IMG/VR virus record: IMGVR_UViG_3300044675_004707
Span: 1 to 40,709 of that record
Reading direction: 5' to 3' (one strand)
From: a virus
DNA: 40,709 nucleotides
Shown: positions 38,044-40,709 of the stretch, one piece after another
How the letters are laid out: the number at the start of each line of letters is the position of its first letter
Position numbering within the stretch: position 1 is the first letter of the stretch
The notes under the pieces: generated by a model
Seen by the model: the letters and a program-made list of their open reading frames with translations, nothing else
What the model was told of the DNA's origin: nothing
Databases searched by the model: none
Made by a program: the position numbers and the translations under genes

Positions 38044-38115
38044 TTGTTGATTGCTGATTCCTGATTGCTGATTGCCCAATAAACAATCCAAACAATTAAC
38101 AATTAACAATTTCTC
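38044..38115. repeat. ATTGTTGATTGCTGATT and AACAATTAACAATT repeats
   Basis: TTGTTGATTGCTGATTCCTG (38043 region) and AACAATCCAAACAATTAACA (38082 region) form the same complementary pairing as at 35905-35985. The AT content is high against a GC-rich background. Confidence 0.7.
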
Positions 38116-38490
38116 ATGAGTGCAAATCTAATCGTCGGGAAAGATCCCACCGGAAACAAAGTCCCCGTCGCCGTCGATGCCAGCGGTAAGCTCCAGATCG
38201 GAGGCGTCCAGCTCGACAACCTCAACGTCAACACTGACCAGATCGAGGGTAAGCAGGATGTCACCAACGCCCTGCTCACGACACAGGCCGCAGACTTGGC
38301 TGCGACGAAGGCAAGTGCGGCCTCCATCGCTGGCATGGCGATCCCGCCGAATGATTTCATCAGCCTCTCCTACACATCGGGGAACCTGACGGGGGTAGTC
38401 TACAAGTCGGGCGGGAGTGGCGGCACTACGGTTGCGACACTCACGCTTGCCTATAGCGGCAGCGATCTCGTCAGCGTCACCAAGAGCTAG
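38116..38490 (+). CDS. Small tail or fibre-associated protein, unknown function
   Basis: This encodes 124 residues. VGKDPTGNKVPVAVDASGKL is a beta-hairpin motif common in phage tail appendage proteins. It is followed by a coiled or linker part (LNVNTDQIEGKQDVTNALLT, TQAADLAATKASAASIAGMA) and a C-terminal beta sandwich-like end (FISLSYTSGNLTGVVYKSGG, ATLTLAYSGSDLVSVTKS). Probably a virion surface protein beside the fibre gene 3 bp downstream. Function unproven. Confidence 0.6.
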   Translation: MSANLIVGKDPTGNKVPVAVDASGKLQIGGVQLDNLNVNTDQIEGKQDVTNALLTTQAADLAATKASAASIAGMAIPPNDFISLSYTSGNLTGVVYKSGGSGGTTVATLTLAYSGSDLVSVTKS

Positions 38491-38492
38491 TC

Positions 38493-39461
38493 ATGGCATT
38501 TGCTTTCAACCCTATCACGGGCAAGCTCGATCTGGTCGGATCTGGTGGTGGAGGTGGTGCGACTCTCGGTGCTAATACCTTCACCGATGGCCAGACGATC
38601 ACCGCCCCTGCAAACACCTCGGCCTTGACTGCAAGCTACAGCGTCACGGGCACGAACACGACACCTCTTCTCGACTTGTCGGGAACTTGGAACACGACGG
38701 GCATCGCAAGGGGCATCCTGCTCAACATCACCGACACGGCGAGTAATGCGGCTAGTCTTGTTGCTGATTTTCAGCGCAACGGAACTTCCGTAGCTTCTAT
38801 CACCAAAACAGGGGCTTACAACATTAACGCTGCTGGATTGCCATCTAGCGGGATTGGGTGGACTTCATCCGCACACCTTGCTCTTACGCATAACGGCACG
38901 GTCAGAGGTATTGTTAATTCGCTTGGCATTACGGCAAATGCAGACACAAATCTTGGATTTAATTTTGCCGCATCTAACAACTCTGGAACAGCATTTCATG
39001 CTCGCATTTTATGTGATGGTACTGGGGTAGTCGCCCTGCGAAATGGAACGAATGCCCAGACCTTCCGTCTGTATAACACCTTCACGGACGCATCCAACTA
39101 CGAGCGCGGCTTCATGCGCTGGAACAGCAACGTCCTCGAAATCGGAACCGAGGCGGGCGGGACGGGGGCGGCGAGGGATTTTCGACTCGTAGGAGCATTA
39201 AGTGCGATTATAGATTGCGGGAGCTCTGGAACAACTCAGTTAAGAAGTGCAGGCACGACCAAAATAAATATCGGAAACTCCGTAGTGGTAAGCACGCTAT
39301 TCCGAATTACTTCTGTAGGAAGCCTTCGTCTTGAAGGCTCCGCCACCCCCTCCTCTGCAACGGCAACGGGAACGACTGGAGACATCCAATGGGACGCCAA
39401 CTACATCTATGTTTGCACCGCTACGAACACATGGAAGAGGGCCGCGCTCTCAACTTGGTAA
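38493..39461 (+). CDS. Tail fibre / appendage protein
   Basis: This encodes 322 residues. The N-terminal AFNPITGKLDLVGSGGGGGA is a common anchor segment of phage fibres (FxPxTGKLDLV). A long beta-rich shaft follows with Thr/Ser/Asn-rich repeats (TPLLDLSGTWNTTGIARGIL, ASLVADFQRNGTSVASITKT), and the end GDIQWDANYIYVCTATNTWK is the C-terminal G-D-I..D-x-x-Y-I-Y-V-C-T..N-T-W-K-R motif often seen in phage fibres. Much of 38750-39010 and 39180-39330 is lower in GC than the surroundings, as is usual when receptor-binding parts are swapped. Confidence 0.75.
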   Translation: MAFAFNPITGKLDLVGSGGGGGATLGANTFTDGQTITAPANTSALTASYSVTGTNTTPLLDLSGTWNTTGIARGILLNITDTASNAASLVADFQRNGTSVASITKTGAYNINAAGLPSSGIGWTSSAHLALTHNGTVRGIVNSLGITANADTNLGFNFAASNNSGTAFHARILCDGTGVVALRNGTNAQTFRLYNTFTDASNYERGFMRWNSNVLEIGTEAGGTGAARDFRLVGALSAIIDCGSSGTTQLRSAGTTKINIGNSVVVSTLFRITSVGSLRLEGSATPSSATATGTTGDIQWDANYIYVCTATNTWKRAALSTW

Positions 39462-39464
39462 TTT

Positions 39465-39632
39465 ATGAACAACCAAATGACACCGCAACAAGCCCTGCAA
39501 CTCCTCTCCGAAGTTCTTGAGCCTCGCAACATCAACGCCATCTCCAGACAGGGATTCATCGCTATCCAAACCGCAATCGAAACTCTCGCCAAAGCAATCA
39601 CCCCCGAACCCTCCGAAGACCATGACGCTTAA
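39465..39632 (+). CDS. 55-residue protein, unknown function
   Basis: ATG 39465 lies three bases after the fibre stop. The product MNNQMTPQQALQLLSEVLEP continues as an amphipathic helix (INAISRQGFIAIQTAIETLA) and ends acidic (EPSEDHDA). It overlaps the next gene by 11 bases in another frame. Such short helical proteins between fibre and adaptor genes are frequent in phages and might be fibre chaperones; nothing specific supports that here. Confidence 0.55.
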   Translation: MNNQMTPQQALQLLSEVLEPRNINAISRQGFIAIQTAIETLAKAITPEPSEDHDA

Positions 39633-39804
39633 TCTCGACCTATCCGACGAGCAACTCCGAGGCATCACCGCCGCAAGGCTCGCCCACAACGCGACCCCTC
39701 CCTCCGACTCGGACGCACCCTTCGAGACGGATGAAGCCTATCTCGCATGGGTGCTTTCCCGCGCCGCCGACTCCTACGCATCGCAGTATCCGGCTCAGTC
39801 CTAA
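39622..39804 (+). CDS. 60-residue protein, unknown function
   Basis: Start at ATG 39622 inside the end of the preceding gene (11-base overlap in another frame). MTLNLDLSDEQLRGITAARL is a helix, followed by a Pro/Ser/Asp linker and ETDEAYLAWVLSRAADSYAS. The layout of a short helix, a linker and a helix with a Trp resembles small host-range or fibre-associated proteins of phages. It is followed by the heptamer array at 39807. Confidence 0.55.
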   Translation: MTLNLDLSDEQLRGITAARLAHNATPPSDSDAPFETDEAYLAWVLSRAADSYASQYPAQS

Positions 39805-39806
39805 CA

Positions 39807-39831
39807 GCCTTCAGCCTTCAGCCTTCAGCCT
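39807..39831. repeat. TTCAGCC heptamer array plus leader
   Basis: Three and a half TTCAGCC units run into CAGCCTAAACCCCC directly before the ATG at 39840; this matches the arrangement at 5291-5330 and 404-442. Confidence 0.85.
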
Positions 39832-39839
39832 AAACCCCC

Positions 39840-40064
39840 ATGCCCCTCCTCCGCGATTTCCGCCTCTTCCTCCGCTGCTACCCCATCGCCCGCGGTCGTG
39901 TCTGGGCCGCCCGCGAGACACGCTACCCCGGCACCGTCCTTCACATGATCGCCTACAACGAGACCAGGACGGAGCTGGTCAAGCGCGGCATCAGGGAAGA
40001 CAGCCAGATCACCGGCGCGGTCGTGATGATCGCCGTAGGACTTGCTTACATCCTGAATAGGTAA
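39840..40064 (+). CDS. Small protein with hydrophobic end, unknown function
   Basis: This encodes 74 residues. The first half is basic (PLLRDFRLFLRCYPIARGRV, WAARETRYPGTVL), the second has SQITGAVVMIAVGLAYILNR, a likely membrane segment at about residues 55-71. Start follows the heptamer leader without Shine-Dalgarno. No family recognised. A small membrane protein just upstream of the junction gene and the lysis cassette could take part in lysis, but nothing more than position suggests so. Confidence 0.55.
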   Translation: MPLLRDFRLFLRCYPIARGRVWAARETRYPGTVLHMIAYNETRTELVKRGIREDSQITGAVVMIAVGLAYILNR

Positions 40065-40195
40065 ATACAGAAAGCGAAAAGCGAAAATCTAAAAGCGAAA
40101 ATCAGAGCGTCCCCATTTCCACTTTCCTCTTTCCACTTTCCAATTTCCCCTCCTTCAGCCTTCAGCCTTTAGCCTTCAGCCTTCAGCCTTTCACC
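40065..40195. repeat. Repeat-filled gap
   Basis: AAAGCGAAAA units (40070-40110), TTTCCACTTTCC units (40115-40145) and five TTCAGCC/TTTAGCC units (40153-40193) fill the gap before the junction gene. The AAAGCGAAAA and TTTTCACTTTT types recur near 1195 and at 26968-27000. Confidence 0.75.
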
Positions 40196-40709
40196 ATGAA
40201 ATCAACCTCCTACGAAAAGATCCTCACCGGTGTCGCCGCCCGCATGGGCCTCGACCCCTCGGCCACCCTCCAGACCTCCACCCGCGCCGCCCTCACGGAG
40301 TACCTGAACTCCCGCATCTCCATCGCCTGGGAGTGGGATCGCTGGCCGGAGCTCTGCCGCATCGAGCAGCGCACCGCCGAGCTGGATGGTGACTCGCTCT
40401 ATCTCTCCTACGAGCAGGCGGGTCAGGAGCCCTTCGGCGAGATCTTCGGGATCTACCTGGATGATCCCGACAAGACACTCACCCCCAAGGAGCTGGGATA
40501 TTCCCTGCGCGACGATCGGATTCTGCTTGACCCCGATCTCGCGGTGACGGACGTATGGGTGCACTATCGCCTCCGTCCCTACCAGTACGGCGCGGTGTCA
40601 TGGAGCGCGGCAACTTCCTATGCCGCCGGGGACATCGTGCGGTTCACGGACGGCCACTGCTACGAGGCCCTGATCGCCCATTCCGCTGTCACCCCTCCCA
40701 CGGGAACAC
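40196..40709 (+). CDS. Junction gene, N-terminal part (probable tail/head-tail adaptor with carbohydrate-binding-like module)
   Basis: The gene starts at ATG 40196 and runs off the right end; joined across the overlap it continues to 257 and gives about 238 residues. YEKILTGVAARMGLDPSATL, TRAALTEYLNSRISIAWEWD is a helical module typical of adaptor-like phage proteins. A strand-rich part follows (SLYLSYEQAGQEPFGEIFGI, LLDPDLAVTDVWVHYRL), and then the carbohydrate-binding-like module (SWSAATSYAAGDIVRFTDGH and on). It would connect portal or nozzle to other tail parts or contact the cell wall. No family is certain. Confidence 0.7.
   Translation, partial: MKSTSYEKILTGVAARMGLDPSATLQTSTRAALTEYLNSRISIAWEWDRWPELCRIEQRTAELDGDSLYLSYEQAGQEPFGEIFGIYLDDPDKTLTPKELGYSLRDDRILLDPDLAVTDVWVHYRLRPYQYGAVSWSAATSYAAGDIVRFTDGHCYEALIAHSAVTPPTGT
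40656..40709. repeat. Terminal overlap, right copy
   Basis: Identical to bases 1-54. See the entry for the left copy. Confidence 0.9.

Overview
The window is essentially one complete genome of a temperate, probably short-tailed (podovirus-like) phage, captured as a circular contig. The first 54 bases and the last 54 bases are identical (1-54 = 40656-40709), so the unique length is about 40,655 bp. One gene, starting at 40196, reads through the junction and ends at 257. Host: the DNA is GC-rich. The intergenic spaces are packed with short tandem repeats (TTCAGCC/GGCTGAA heptamers, GAATGAT runs, CCTATCACC-type runs, ACTGGATCCAGT palindromes), and many start codons lack a Shine-Dalgarno and follow C/A-rich leaders. 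I associate this style with Verrucomicrobiota or relatives; that is inference, not proof.

Layout. (1) Tail, lysis and ejection block, + strand, 38.1 kb through the junction to 14.3 kb: fibre-like proteins, the junction gene (probable tail/adaptor protein), a membrane protein, a 3TM holin and an M15 peptidase endolysin, a large propeller-type tail protein, a collar-domain fibre protein, ejection-type proteins and a 2184-residue polyvalent protein with ParB-like and zincin domains. (2) Lysogeny block, - strand, 19.2 to 14.4 kb: a ribbon-helix-helix (RHH) regulator, a lipoprotein, a second RHH-like protein, several small unknowns, the attP region, a tyrosine integrase and a small exported protein. 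The attP carries the 5' half of a tRNA-Thr(CGU) flanked by integrase arm-type repeats. (3) Early block, + strand, 19.25 to 29.2 kb: a second RHH protein facing the first across a promoter with TGTGGCACA operators, a tightly overlapping set of small genes, an excisionase-like protein, a TerS-like HTH protein, a DUF1376 replication protein, an SSB-like protein and a DnaB helicase. (4) Packaging and head block, + strand, 29.4 to 38.0 kb: large terminase, metallophosphoesterase, scaffold, major capsid protein and portal.

How it works together (inference): the divergent RHH pair at 18.9-19.5 kb is the likely lysis-lysogeny switch. Lytic transcription from the promoter near 19.25 kb would express excisionase and replication genes, followed by packaging, capsid and tail genes. 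Leftward transcription would maintain lysogeny and express integrase for insertion into a host tRNA-Thr gene. Two exported products in the leftward block could alter the lysogen's surface.

The most unusual points are the 5'-half-tRNA attP, the RHH/RHH switch with a likely leaderless transcript, the AT-richer domain insert in the polyvalent protein, a strand switch of homopolymer tracts around 20-21 kb that could mark an origin, and the extreme load of host-like microrepeats, some of which are translated in frame.
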